Source of the DNA: Blastococcus sp. TF02A-35 | Lineage (GTDB): Bacteria; Actinomycetota; Actinomycetes; Mycobacteriales; Geodermatophilaceae | Length of the DNA: 64,000 nt | Direction: 5' to 3' | NCBI RefSeq assembly: GCF_004571075.1 | Contig: NZ_SPQP01000001.1 | Span: 1 to 64,000, forward strand | In this document: in pieces, positions 1 through 7,841 of the stretch | Numbering within the stretch: position 1 is the first letter of the stretch | How the letters are laid out: each line of letters starts with the position of its first letter | Made by a program: the position numbers and the translations under genes | Notes under the pieces: model-generated | The model's database searches: none | Seen by the model: the letters and a program-made list of their open reading frames with translations, nothing else | What the model was told of the DNA's origin: nothing

Positions 1-114
1 GTAGATGCCGACCGCGGTCTGGCCGTCGGCGAGCAGCCGCCGGGTCACCGGGAGGACGGGCGCGTCGAGGGCCGCGAACTCCTCGCGGCTCGGGGTGGTG
101 ACGCCGAACCTCAC
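1..114 (-). CDS. trpE: Anthranilate synthase component I, N-terminal fragment
   Basis: Only the first 38 codons lie in the window; the gene runs off the left edge. The readable N-terminus has TTPSREEFAAL followed by LPVTRRLLADGQTAVGIY, which matches how actinobacterial TrpE proteins begin (chorismate to anthranilate, tryptophan synthesis). The GTG start overlaps the stop of the upstream glycosyltransferase by 4 bp (GTGA), suggesting co-transcription. The identification rests on this short stretch alone. Confidence 0.7.
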   Translation of the reverse strand, partial: MRFGVTTPSREEFAALDAPVLPVTRRLLADGQTAVGIY

Positions 115-857
115 GACCGCACCCCCGTGACCGCCGTGTGCTGCGGACGGCGGCCGAGCGCGGCGTCGGCGCGGTCGCGCCAGCCCGGGCCGTGCAGCCG
201 TCGCATCAGGACGTCGTCGGCGTTGCCGGCCTGCACCCGCACGCTGACCCAGCGGTCGGCCGGACGCACCGGGTGGGTGATCCAGCGCTCGCCGCGGACC
301 AGGCGGGAGCCGGTGTCCATGACGCGCAGCGCGAGGTCGGAGTCCTCGCGGAAGGCGCGCGGGAAGCGCTCGTCGAAGCCGCCGACCGCGGCGAGGGCCG
401 CCCGCCGGTAGGCCAGGTCGGCGGTGATCCAGCTGGACGTGGCCAGGCCGGCGGTGCCGCGCTCCCAGTCCGTGGGGCGGCGGTCGGCGGGCAGCGGCAC
501 GCGGACGCGCCCCTGGCTGCCCGCGACGTCCGCCGGCAGCGCGGCGAGGTCGGCCGCGAGCCGCTCGTACCAGTCGGGGTCGGTCACCACGTCGTCGTCG
601 AGGAAGGCGATCCAGCCGGTCCGCGCCGTGCGCCAGCCGAGGTTGCGCGCGCGGGCCGGCCCGCCACCGCCGGTGCGGACGACCCGGACCGGTGGGAGGC
701 CGGGCCGCTCGGGCCGCAGCGGCTCCCCCACCGGGCGGTCGTCGACCAGGACCAGCTCGGCCGGGCGCGGCCCCGGAGCCGCGGCGAGCGCGTCGAGCAG
801 CACGTCGAGCGAGGGACGCCCGATCGTCGGCACGACGACGGTCACCTGCTCGAGCAT
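111..857 (-). CDS. Family 2 glycosyltransferase
   Basis: About 248 residues from the ATG at 857, the start that places the strand VTVVVPTIGRPS at the N-terminus as usual for GT-A folds. A GTG at 893 would add 12 residues. The nucleotide-sugar site is visible as ELVLVDDRP, GPARARNLGW and the metal-binding FLDDDVV (DxD type). FDERFPRAFREDSDLALRV is the acceptor/ED motif region. No membrane segment is seen, so it is probably cytoplasmic or peripheral. Donor and acceptor cannot be deduced. It shares a 4-bp overlap with trpE but has no obvious functional tie to it. Confidence 0.85.
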   Translation of the reverse strand: MLEQVTVVVPTIGRPSLDVLLDALAAAPGPRPAELVLVDDRPVGEPLRPERPGLPPVRVVRTGGGGPARARNLGWRTARTGWIAFLDDDVVTDPDWYERLAADLAALPADVAGSQGRVRVPLPADRRPTDWERGTAGLATSSWITADLAYRRAALAAVGGFDERFPRAFREDSDLALRVMDTGSRLVRGERWITHPVRPADRWVSVRVQAGNADDVLMRRLHGPGWRDRADAALGRRPQHTAVTGVRS

Positions 858-910
858 GATCACGTCCTGCCCGATCCCCGGGCGGCGAAACACTACGGGC
901 TTGAAGTGTT

Positions 911-935
911 CCCCGGGCGGCGTCGACCGCCGGGG
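911..935 (-). terminator. Hairpin terminator downstream of the MarR gene
   Basis: A GC-only stem of nine pairs (911-916 and 918-920 with 927-935, one bulged G at 917) encloses a 6-nt loop. It lies between the MarR stop and the start of the glycosyltransferase. There is no T-run. Confidence 0.45.
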
Positions 936-950
936 CCGGTCCCGGGGGCG

Positions 951-1451
951 TCAGCGGTGGTCGCGGGTGGCGACCGAGACCCGGGCCAGGGCGTCGGTCA
1001 CGACGCCCGCGTCGTCACCGAGCAGCCCGAGCAGGTGGGTCACCATCGCGTCGTGCGTGGCGGTCGCCGCCTCGACCCGCTGCCGGCCGGCGGGCGTCAG
1101 CCGTGCGTGCAGCAGCCGCCGGTCGCCCTCCCCGCGCTCGCGGACGACCAGCCCCTGGGCGACCAGCCGGTCGATCGTGCTGGTCATCCCCGGTCTGGAG
1201 AGCCCGACGGCCTCGGCGACGTCCCCCATGGACGCTCGCTCGCCCGGCGACTCGGCGATGCGCCGCAACGCCTCGAAACCGGTGAGCGAGAGGTCGTGGT
1301 GGCGGTGGAGCGCGGAGTCGACCCGCCGGGTGATCCGGTCGTGCACCTGGACGATGCGCAACCACGTCTCGGCGGGGCGGGGAGCGACTCCGGGAAGAGT
1401 GGCGGTGTCCCGGGGGACACCACGCGCGAGCGCGTCCTCGGACCGTGGCAC
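951..1451 (-). CDS. MarR family transcriptional regulator
   Basis: About 166 residues from the GTG at 1451, a normal MarR length. The frame stays open to 1619, but that would run into the upstream gene. The winged-helix region is clear: LTGFEALRRIAESPGERASMGDVAEAVGLSRPGMTSTIDRLVAQGLV (cut here around the recognition helix SRPGMTSTIDRL), then a wing with RGEGDRRLLHARLTPAGRQ. Such proteins are dimeric repressors or activators that respond to small phenolic ligands. A perfect palindrome lies just upstream (1457-1481) and may be its own operator. Its target beyond autoregulation is unknown. Confidence 0.88.
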   Translation of the reverse strand: MPRSEDALARGVPRDTATLPGVAPRPAETWLRIVQVHDRITRRVDSALHRHHDLSLTGFEALRRIAESPGERASMGDVAEAVGLSRPGMTSTIDRLVAQGLVVRERGEGDRRLLHARLTPAGRQRVEAATATHDAMVTHLLGLLGDDAGVVTDALARVSVATRDHR

Positions 1452-1456
1452 GAGGC

Positions 1457-1481
1457 GGGGGTCCCCTGATCGGGGGACCCC
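1457..1481. promoter_or_regulatory. Perfect inverted repeat ahead of marR
   Basis: GGGGTCCCC and GGGGACCCC are separated by 6 nt. The site lies between the surface-protein stop (1492) and the MarR start (1451). Palindromic sites at this position often bind MarR dimers. The same hairpin could instead terminate the upstream gene; no T-run is present. Confidence 0.45.
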
Positions 1482-1491
1482 GAAACCGCAC

Positions 1492-2571
1492 TCAGCCGGT
1501 GGGCACCGCGTGTCGGCCGCGCCGCTCGGCGCGTTGCCGTCCGGCGACCGAGACCAGACCGGCTGCGGCACCGACGAGCGCGACCGCGGCGGCGACGAGC
1601 GAGGCCAGCGAGAGCGCACCCCCGGAGGTGCTCACCGCCCCCTCGGCGGCGGCGACCTGCAGGTCCACCCCGGTCGTGACGGCGGAGTCGGCCCCCACCA
1701 GGTCGAGGGTGGCGGGGCCTGCCTCGGCGGCGTCCGGGATGCGCACGTCGACGCGCACCTCGCCGTCGGGGCCCGCCGTGGCCGTGGCGATCACGGCCTC
1801 GGTGCCCCGCAGCAGGATGTCCACCCGCTCACCGGGCTGGAAGCCGGCTCCGCGCAGCGTGACGGTCCCGCCCGGGGTGACCTGGCCGCCCCCGGTGCCG
1901 CTCCCGCCGTCGGGGCGTCCCGGCGTCGTCGCGCCCGTCGGGTCGGGGGTGCGGGAGGGGGCGTCCGTGGTCGGGCTGGGCGCCGGGCGCGAGGAGCTGG
2001 TGGGGGTGTTCGACCGCGAGCCGGTGCCGGTGGACCCCGTGCCGGGCGCGGAGGGGGCCGGGCTCGACGGCTCGACCGTGGCGGTGGGCGTCGACGGCGG
2101 GGTCACCGGCGGGTTCAGCGCCGCCTCGCAGTCCTCCGTCGTCGGGCGGGTGAGCGTGTAGTCCTCGAGCTCGTCGACGTAGGTGACGCCGGAGCCGTCG
2201 GCGGCGGCGAACTCCAGCCGGGGGTCGATGGTCTCGCCGGGGGCGACGTCGCGGGTCTGCAGGACCGCGGTGCCCTGGGCGACGAGGGTGACCTCGTCCT
2301 CACCGGCGGGCGTGCGGGTCGTGGCGAGACGGACGGTGTAGGGGACCGTGCCGCCGGCCAGCTCCACCACGATGCCGCCGGGCTGGCAGCTCGGTCCGCG
2401 GGTGACCTGCACGCCGGGACGGGAGGGGTCGTCGACCGCCGCGGCGGGGGTCGTGACGGACAGCAGGACCGCGAGCACACCGGTCACGACACCGGCGGAG
2501 AGGGCGGGGCGCACCGTCCGGGCCGACGTCGTCCGCGTCGGTCCGGCAGCTCGCTGGAACGTCGTGCTCAG
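1492..2571 (-). CDS. Secreted/anchored surface protein with Ser/Thr/Pro-rich linker
   Basis: About 359 residues if translation starts at the CTG at 2571, which has a good Shine-Dalgarno (GGAGG, 5-nt gap). A GTG near 2514 is the main alternative. Residues about 20-45 form a Sec signal (ALSAGVVTGVLAVLLS, then TTPAAA). Next comes a roughly 100-residue domain with two cysteines, a Ser/Thr/Pro/Gly linker of about 80 residues, an Ig-like bacterial domain (GTVTLRGAGFQPGERVDILL), and a C-terminal hydrophobic helix ending in basic residues. There is no clear LPXTG. The likely role is structural or adhesive at the envelope; the ligand is unknown. Confidence 0.7.
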   Translation of the reverse strand: MSTTFQRAAGPTRTTSARTVRPALSAGVVTGVLAVLLSVTTPAAAVDDPSRPGVQVTRGPSCQPGGIVVELAGGTVPYTVRLATTRTPAGEDEVTLVAQGTAVLQTRDVAPGETIDPRLEFAAADGSGVTYVDELEDYTLTRPTTEDCEAALNPPVTPPSTPTATVEPSSPAPSAPGTGSTGTGSRSNTPTSSSRPAPSPTTDAPSRTPDPTGATTPGRPDGGSGTGGGQVTPGGTVTLRGAGFQPGERVDILLRGTEAVIATATAGPDGEVRVDVRIPDAAEAGPATLDLVGADSAVTTGVDLQVAAAEGAVSTSGGALSLASLVAAAVALVGAAAGLVSVAGRQRAERRGRHAVPTG

Positions 2572-2641
2572 CCCGTCCTCCGTTTCAGTGCGCTGGAGTT
2601 TCAGATGATGCCGGAAGTGACGCTTCGTTGCTACGCCGTTA

Positions 2642-2669
2642 CGCGCGTGTCGCGCGTGTCGCGCGGTGT
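2642..2669. repeat. Short tandem repeat in divergent intergenic region
   Basis: Three near-identical units of CGCGCGTGT follow each other, the last with one extra G. They sit in the 188-bp gap between the surface protein and the oxidase gene, which holds the promoters of both. Function unknown. Confidence 0.5.
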
Positions 2670-2759
2670 GTCGCGATTTCGTTCCCCGGCACGTCGCCGC
2701 CGAACCACCCGCCGGCCACCCGCCGGTCGCGATGAGATCGCGGTCACTACGGTGGCCGC

Positions 2760-4040
2760 GTGGACGAAGCGGGCGCAGGGCGGCGGCGGCAGAACGAGGT
2801 GTACCGGGCCGGGGTGTTCGGCCACTCCCCCGCGGTGCCGGTCGGCATCCGCCGGCTGCAGGAGCGGGCCAAGCGCGTGCTGGACGCCCGCGCGTACGCC
2901 TACGTGGCCGGTGGCGCCGGCGACGAGACGACCCAGCGCGCCAACCGCTCGGCCTTCGACCGGTGGGCCGTCGTCCCCCGGGTGCTGCGCGACGCGAGCG
3001 TCCGCGACACCTCCGTCGAGCTCTTCGGGCGCCGGCTGCCGGCACCCCTCCTGCTCGGCCCGGTCGGCGCCCTCGAGCTGGTGCACGCCGAGGCCGACCT
3101 CGCCGTCGCCCGGGCGGCTGCGGCCACCGGCGTCCCGATGGTCTTCTCCAACCAGGGCTCGCGCTCGATGGAGGAGTGCGCCGCGGCCATGGGCGACTCC
3201 CCCCGCTGGTTCCAGCTGTACTGGTCGACCTCCGACGAGCTGGTCGAGAGCCTGATCGGCCGCGCCGAGGCCGCCGGGTGCGAGGCCCTCGTGGTCACCC
3301 TCGACACCACGATGCTCGGCTGGCGCCCGCGCGACCTGGACCTCGGCCACCTGCCCTTCGCCCTGGGCAAGGGGATCGCGCAGTACACCTCCGACCCGGT
3401 CTTCCGCCGCCTGGTCGAGGAGCGCGCGGCCGCCCCCGGCCCGCGCGCGCCGCAGCCGCGCCCCACGCCCGCGGCCGTCAAGGCGCTGGTCACCATGGCG
3501 AAGGCCTGGCCCGGCTCGTTCCGCGACAACCTGCGCTCCCCCCTGCCGCGGGCCGCCGTCGAGACCTTCCTGGCCATCTACTCGCGCCCGTCGATCAGCT
3601 GGGACGACCTGGCCTGGCTGCGCTCGCGGACGAAGCTGCCGATCCTGCTCAAGGGCGTGCTGCACCCCGACGACGCCCGCCGCGCCCTGGACGAGGGCAT
3701 GGACGGCCTGGTGGTGAGCACGCACGGCGGCCGGCAGGTCGACCGCTCGATCTCCGCGCTCGACGCGCTGCCCGAGGTCCTGGGCGCGGTCGCCGGCCGG
3801 GCGCCGGTCCTGCTCGACAGCGGCATCCGCAGCGGCGCCGACGTCTTCACCGCCGTGGCCCTCGGCGCGACCGCCGTCCTGCTCGGCCGGCCCTTCGCGT
3901 GGGGGCTGGCCCTGGCGGGCGAGCAGGGCGTCCGGCAGGTCGTCGAGGACGCCGTCGGCGAGTTCGACCTGACCCTCGGCCTCACCGGCCACACCGCCGT
4001 CGACCAGCTCTCCCCGGACGTCCTCCGCCGCGTCGGCTGA
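2760..4040 (+). CDS. FMN-dependent alpha-hydroxy-acid oxidase (lactate 2-monooxygenase-like)
   Basis: 426 residues from a GTG. This is a TIM-barrel flavoenzyme oxidising L-2-hydroxy acids, probably lactate. N-terminal AYAYVAGGAGDETTQRAN contains the family tyrosine and the flavin-binding loop. LLLGPVGALELVHAEADLA and FQLYWSTSDEL follow in usual order. The active-site signature is STHGGRQVD, with the catalytic His and substrate-binding Arg, and LLDSGIRSGADVFTAVALGA forms the FMN-phosphate site. The insertion around residues 190-265 and overall length fit lactate 2-monooxygenases better than short LldD enzymes. It stands alone upstream of a permease gene; the gap is 54 bp. Confidence 0.9.
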   Translation: MDEAGAGRRRQNEVYRAGVFGHSPAVPVGIRRLQERAKRVLDARAYAYVAGGAGDETTQRANRSAFDRWAVVPRVLRDASVRDTSVELFGRRLPAPLLLGPVGALELVHAEADLAVARAAAATGVPMVFSNQGSRSMEECAAAMGDSPRWFQLYWSTSDELVESLIGRAEAAGCEALVVTLDTTMLGWRPRDLDLGHLPFALGKGIAQYTSDPVFRRLVEERAAAPGPRAPQPRPTPAAVKALVTMAKAWPGSFRDNLRSPLPRAAVETFLAIYSRPSISWDDLAWLRSRTKLPILLKGVLHPDDARRALDEGMDGLVVSTHGGRQVDRSISALDALPEVLGAVAGRAPVLLDSGIRSGADVFTAVALGATAVLLGRPFAWGLALAGEQGVRQVVEDAVGEFDLTLGLTGHTAVDQLSPDVLRRVG

Positions 4041-4094
4041 CCCCGTCCCGCACCGCGGTCCGGCTCACACGGGGCCGGAGCGGATGATGACCCG

Positions 4095-5519
4095 GTGACC
4101 GAGCCGTCCCTGCGCACCCAGCTGTTCCGCCGCAAGCCCGTGGCGGCGCTCGTCGCGGAGAGCGAGCAGGACAGCGGCCTGGCCCGCCGCATGGGCCTGG
4201 TCCCGCTCATGTGCCTGGGCATCGGGTCGACCATCGGCACCGGCATCTTCTTCGTGCTGAGCACCGCGGTGCCCGAGGCCGGGCCCGCCGTCGTCGTCTC
4301 CTTCGTGCTCGCCGCGGTCACCGCGGCCCTGACCGCGCTCTGCTACGCGGAGCTGGCGTCGTCCATCCCGGCGTCGGGCTCCTCGTACTCCTACGCGTAC
4401 GCGACGCTCGGCGAGGTCGTCGCCTACGGCGTGGGGTGGTGCCTGGTGCTGGAGTACGGCGTCAGCTCCTCGGCGGCGCGGTCGGCTGGAGCGAGTACGT
4501 CAACCAGCTGCTGTCGGACACCGTCGGCCTGCAGGTTCCGGAGGCCCTGTCCGCGGCGCCGGGCGCCGGCGGCTGGGTGAACCTGCCGGCGGTGGTGCTC
4601 GTGCTGCTGTGCGCCCTGCTCCTGGTGCGCGGGGTGCGGGAGTCCGCGACGGCGAACGTGGTGATGGTGGTCGTGAAGATCGCCGTGCTGCTGTTCTTCG
4701 CCGTCGTCGCCTTCACCGCCTTCGACTCGGGCAACTTCACCCCCTTCGCCCCGATGGGCGTGGCCGGCGTGAGCATGGCGGCGTCGTCGATCTTCTTCTC
4801 CTTCATCGGCCTGGACGCCGTCTCCACCGCGGGCGAGGAGGTGCGGGACGCGCGCCGGAACCTGCCGCTGGCGATCATCGGGGCGCTCGTCGTCGTCACC
4901 GTCGTCTACCTGCTGGTGGCGTTCTCCGCGGTCGGCGCCCAGCCCGCGGAGGGCTTCGAGGGCCAGGAGGCCGGGCTCGCCGTGATCCTGGAGGACGTGA
5001 CCGGGTCGAGCTGGCCGGCCATCGTGCTCGCCGCCGGAGCCGTGGTGTCGATCTTCTCCGTCACGCTCGTGACAATGTACGGCCAGACGCGGATCCTGTA
5101 CTCGATGAGCCGGGACGGCATGGTGCCGCAGTTCTTCAGCCGGGTCGACGCCCGCCGCCGGACGCCGGTGCGGGGCACGGTGGCCGTCGCCGTCTTCGTG
5201 GGCGCCCTGGCCGGGCTCGTGCCGCTGGACTTCCTCATCGACCTGACCAGCATGGGCACGCTCGTGGCCTTCACCGTGGTGTCCGTCGGCGTGATCGTGC
5301 TGCGGCGCATCGCCCCCGACCTGCCGCGGGGGGTTCCGGGTGCCGGGCTACCCCGTCGTGCCGGTGCTGTCGATCGCCTTCTGCGCGTACCTGGTTTCCG
5401 GGCTGTCCGGCGTGACCTTCGCCCTGTTCGCCGGCTGGCTGGCGCTCGCGGCGGTGCTCTACGTGACCTACGCGCGCAAGTACTCGAGGCTGCGGCAGGA
5501 CACCTCGGCCGGCTCTTGA
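4095..5519 (+). pseudogene. APC family amino acid permease, two compensating frameshifts
   Basis: Homology begins at the GTG at 4095 (RMGLVPLMCLGIGSTIGTGIFF, the APC substrate-binding segment), shifts frame near 4471-4480, continues as AVGWSEYVNQLL, then shifts back at the run of six G at 5328-5333 and ends at TGA 5517-5519. One missing and one extra base restore the original frame, so the intended protein is about 474 residues with about twelve hydrophobic segments, typical of cationic amino acid permeases of the YfnA/CAT type. Conservation is good on both sides of each shift. This may be a genuine recent pseudogene or two base errors in GC-rich runs. Confidence 0.8.
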
Positions 5520-5558
5520 CGAACCTCTGTGGCGTAGGTCACAGTAGGACCCGGGCGG

Positions 5559-5596
5559 GGGTAGCCGGGAACGAGTGGCTACCCACTGCTGGGTAG
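5559..5596. promoter_or_regulatory. Two overlapping, mutually exclusive hairpins
   Basis: GGGTAGCC (5559-5566) pairs with GGCTACCC (5577-5584). The second arm overlaps CTACCCA (5579-5585), which can instead pair with TGGGTAG (5590-5596) over a 4-nt loop. Only one can form at a time. The site follows the permease stop and precedes the small membrane protein by about 150 bp. It could be a terminator or an attenuator-like switch. Confidence 0.45.
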
Positions 5597-5742
5597 ACCG
5601 ACCAACGCGGCCAGACCGTCAGAGCCGGCCCCCCGCCCCACATCCCTCGCCGCCGGCGTTCTCGCGCGCTCGGAGCCGGCCGCACCGGGGTCCCGCCGTG
5701 TGATCATCCGGCACGACCGGACGGACGACGGCGAGGAGCACC

Positions 5743-6168
5743 ATGACCAGCGGCATCGGGCAGACGGCGTCGCACGGTGCTCCGGCCCTCCGGCGAGGGT
5801 CGCCCTCGCTCGTGCTCGGCGCGACCATGGCCGTGGCCGCCCTGGCAGCCACCCTGGCGCCGGTCCGGGCCCGCGGGGCCGCGGCCGCGGCCTGCGACGT
5901 GCTGGAGCGCGGGGGCGCCGTCGGGCTGATGCTGGCGGCGGCCGTCCTCCTGGCCGTCAACGTCGCCGTGGCCATCGGGCTGTGGGCGGGGTTCCGGCGG
6001 CAGGGCTGGGCCGGCGTCGCCGCAGCGGTCGTGCTGGCGGTGGTGGCGCTCGCGCTGACGGCGGCAGCCTTCCTCCTGGTCACCGAGGTGCCGCCGGGCT
6101 ACCCCACCCCGGGCAGCGCCTGCCCCGGGGGCCGGCCCACGTGGTGGCCGGGCTACCTGCCGGGCTGA
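5743..6168 (+). CDS. Small membrane protein, unknown function
   Basis: 141 residues, ATG start preceded by GAGG at a suitable distance. Three to four hydrophobic segments are visible: ATMAVAALAATLAPV, GLMLAAAVLLAVNVAVAIGLW and a third from GVAAAVVLAVVALALTAAAFLL. The C-terminus is Pro/Gly/Trp-rich with a single cysteine. It resembles no family I can name. A strong bidirectional terminator follows. Confidence 0.65.
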   Translation: MTSGIGQTASHGAPALRRGSPSLVLGATMAVAALAATLAPVRARGAAAAACDVLERGGAVGLMLAAAVLLAVNVAVAIGLWAGFRRQGWAGVAAAVVLAVVALALTAAAFLLVTEVPPGYPTPGSACPGGRPTWWPGYLPG

Positions 6169-6188
6169 CGGGACGGCCCGGACGACGA

Positions 6189-6224
6189 AGCGGCCCCGCA
6201 CTTCCGTCGAAGTGCGGGGCCGCT
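6189..6224. terminator. Strong bidirectional terminator
   Basis: AGCGGCCCCGCACTTC pairs perfectly over 16 bp with 6209-6224 around a CGTC loop. It separates the rightward small membrane protein gene from the leftward tRNA genes. Confidence 0.85.
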
Positions 6225-6242
6225 CGGTGTCTCAACCAGACG

Positions 6243-6315
6243 TGCACCCGAAGGGATTCGAACCCCTAACCTTCTGATCCGTAGTCAGATGCTCTATCCG
6301 TTGAGCTACGGGTGC
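6243..6315 (-). tRNA. tRNA-Arg (anticodon ACG)
   Basis: A 73-nt cloverleaf read on the minus strand. The acceptor stem is GCACCCG paired with CGGGTGC and the discriminator is A. The anticodon stem TCTGA/TCAGA encloses CTACGGA, giving ACG. The T-arm is AGGGGTTCGAATCCCT. CCA is not encoded. Confidence 0.95.
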
Positions 6316-6335
6316 GTGTGTTCAGTTGTCGTGCG

Positions 6336-6424
6336 CGGAGGCTCCGGGATTTGAACCCGGGATGGGGATTAACCCAAACCGCATTAGCAGTGCGGCGCCA
6401 TAGACCGGACTAGGCGAAGCCTCC
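6336..6424 (-). tRNA. tRNA-Ser (anticodon GCT)
   Basis: An 89-nt type II tRNA on the minus strand. The acceptor stem is GGAGGCT/AGCCTCC with discriminator G. The anticodon stem CCGCA/TGCGG encloses CTGCTAA, so the anticodon is GCT. A long variable arm, as expected for serine, precedes the T-arm with GGTTCAAATCC. It lies 20 bp upstream of tRNA-Arg on the same strand and is probably co-transcribed. Confidence 0.95.
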
Positions 6425-6496
6425 CGGGGTCCGAGTCACCTCGTAACCGCCGAGAAGAGAGACTACCAGCGCCTCCGGACGCCTCCCAGCGGGGGT

Positions 6497-6523
6497 CCCG
6501 CCGGCCCGCGTCGGGCCGGCGGG
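6497..6523 (-). terminator. Hairpin terminator after the MFS gene
   Basis: CCCGCCGGCCCG (6497-6508) pairs perfectly with 6512-6523 over a 3-nt loop. It sits 10 bp beyond the MFS stop codon. Confidence 0.7.
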
Positions 6524-6533
6524 GCCAGGGAGC

Positions 6534-7733
6534 TCAGGCCGGCACCGACTCCCGCCGCTGCGCCGGGGCGGCCGTGCGCCGCCCCGGGACGAGCGTGACG
6601 ACGACGGCCGCGGCAGCGCCGACGCAGGCGAGGACCAGCGAGCCGGGCACGCCTGCCGAGCCCTCGATGAGCGCGCCGCCCAGCGCGGCCCCGATGGCCG
6701 AGGCCCCGACGGTGATGGTCGACAGCCAGGTGAAGGCCTCGGTGGTGGCGTGCACCGGGGCGATCGAGCCGACCAGCGAGTTCTGCACGGTGAGGGTCGG
6801 CGCGATCGCCGTCCCGCCGAGGAAGAGCAGCACTCCCAGCGCCCACGGGCTGGAGATCCAGGCCAGGGGCGCCAGACCGATGGTCACGCCGAAGAGCAGC
6901 CAGCGGTACTGGCGCGGCAGCGAGGCGCTCAGCACCCGGGCGCCGAACCACAGGCCGCCGGCGACCGAGCCCAGCGCCCACACCGCGAGGAGCAGCCCGG
7001 AGATGCCGGGCCGGCCCGCGGAGTCGGCGAAGGCCGGGATGGCCACCTCGAGCGCACCGAAGCCGAGCATGAGGGCGGCGCCGCTGACCAGGACCCGCGG
7101 CATCCCGGGCGAGCGGACGGTCGAGAACAGCCCCGCCGAGGGAGCCACCTGCGGCACCCATGAGCGGGCGGCGCCGGCGACACCGAAGGCCCCGATCGCG
7201 CCCAGGGTGCCGGCCACACCGACGGCCCAGGCGGGCGCGGCGAGGACGGCGAGGGCGGCCACGAGGGCGGGGCCGACGACGAAGACGAGCTCGGTGGCCG
7301 TGGCGTCGAGGGCGTAGGCGGTCCCGCGGACGCGCGGGTCCGTGCGCGACCACAGGGCGCGGACGGTCCCGGAGACCAGCGGCGTCGCGGCGCCGGCCAT
7401 GCCGGAGGCGGCGATGACGGCGGCGTCGGGCGCCCCACCGAGGACGACGACGAGCAGCGCGGCGAGCAGCAGCGGGTAGAGCGCGGCCTGGGTGAGCAGC
7501 AGGCGGCGCGGCCCGCGGCGGTCGGCGAGACGGCCGAGGACCGGCGCCATCACGGCCGACGCGACGCCCAGCGTCGCCGCCGCGAGACCCGCGACGGCGT
7601 AGGAACCGGTCTGCTGCTGCACCATGAGCAGCAACGCGAGCGGCACCATGGACGACGGGAGACGGCCGGCGAAGCCGGCGAGCAGGAGCACCGGGGCGGA
7701 GGGAAGCCGCCAGACGGTGAGGTAGGCACGCAC
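6534..7733 (-). CDS. MFS transporter
   Basis: About 399 residues from the GTG at 7733; the frame stays open to 7835, but that would cover the divergent promoter. Twelve hydrophobic segments are apparent. The loop 2-3 signature is APVLGRLADRRGPRRLLL, the major facilitator motif A (RLADRRGPR). The substrate cannot be told; the family includes drug exporters and small-molecule transporters. It is transcribed away from a CGNR regulator, with three similar sequence motifs between them, so the regulator probably controls this exporter. Confidence 0.85.
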   Translation of the reverse strand: MRAYLTVWRLPSAPVLLLAGFAGRLPSSMVPLALLLMVQQQTGSYAVAGLAAATLGVASAVMAPVLGRLADRRGPRRLLLTQAALYPLLLAALLVVVLGGAPDAAVIAASGMAGAATPLVSGTVRALWSRTDPRVRGTAYALDATATELVFVVGPALVAALAVLAAPAWAVGVAGTLGAIGAFGVAGAARSWVPQVAPSAGLFSTVRSPGMPRVLVSGAALMLGFGALEVAIPAFADSAGRPGISGLLLAVWALGSVAGGLWFGARVLSASLPRQYRWLLFGVTIGLAPLAWISSPWALGVLLFLGGTAIAPTLTVQNSLVGSIAPVHATTEAFTWLSTITVGASAIGAALGGALIEGSAGVPGSLVLACVGAAAAVVVTLVPGRRTAAPAQRRESVPA

Positions 7734-7765
7734 GCTGGAACTCGTTTCGCACTGCAGGGAAGGGA

Positions 7766-7841
7766 ACGGTAGGGGGTCAAATGACGTTGACCGCCTACGG
7801 AGTCCCACAGTAGGGACAGGACGGTAGGGAGTCAATTGGAC
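7766..7841. promoter_or_regulatory. Operator-like repeats between MFS and CGNR genes
   Basis: Two direct copies of ACGGTAGGGRGTCAAWTG start at 7766 and 7821, and an inverted variant (TTGACCGCCTAC, reverse complement GTAGGCGGTCAA) lies at 7787-7798. The right copy overlaps the TTG start of the regulator, a typical autorepression layout. Confidence 0.55.

Noticed and set aside
2642-2669. Short CGCGCGTGT tandem repeat as a CRISPR or origin
   Set aside because: Only three 9-bp units without spacers, and no cas genes or DnaA boxes nearby.
424-3255. 943-codon open frame on the plus strand
   Set aside because: Arg/Pro/Ser-rich reading with no motifs. It covers the MarR gene, the surface protein and the start of the oxidase, all supported in other frames.
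6243-6424. tRNA genes as an attachment site for the nearby region
   Set aside because: No direct repeat of either tRNA 3' end was noticed nearby and no integrase gene is present.
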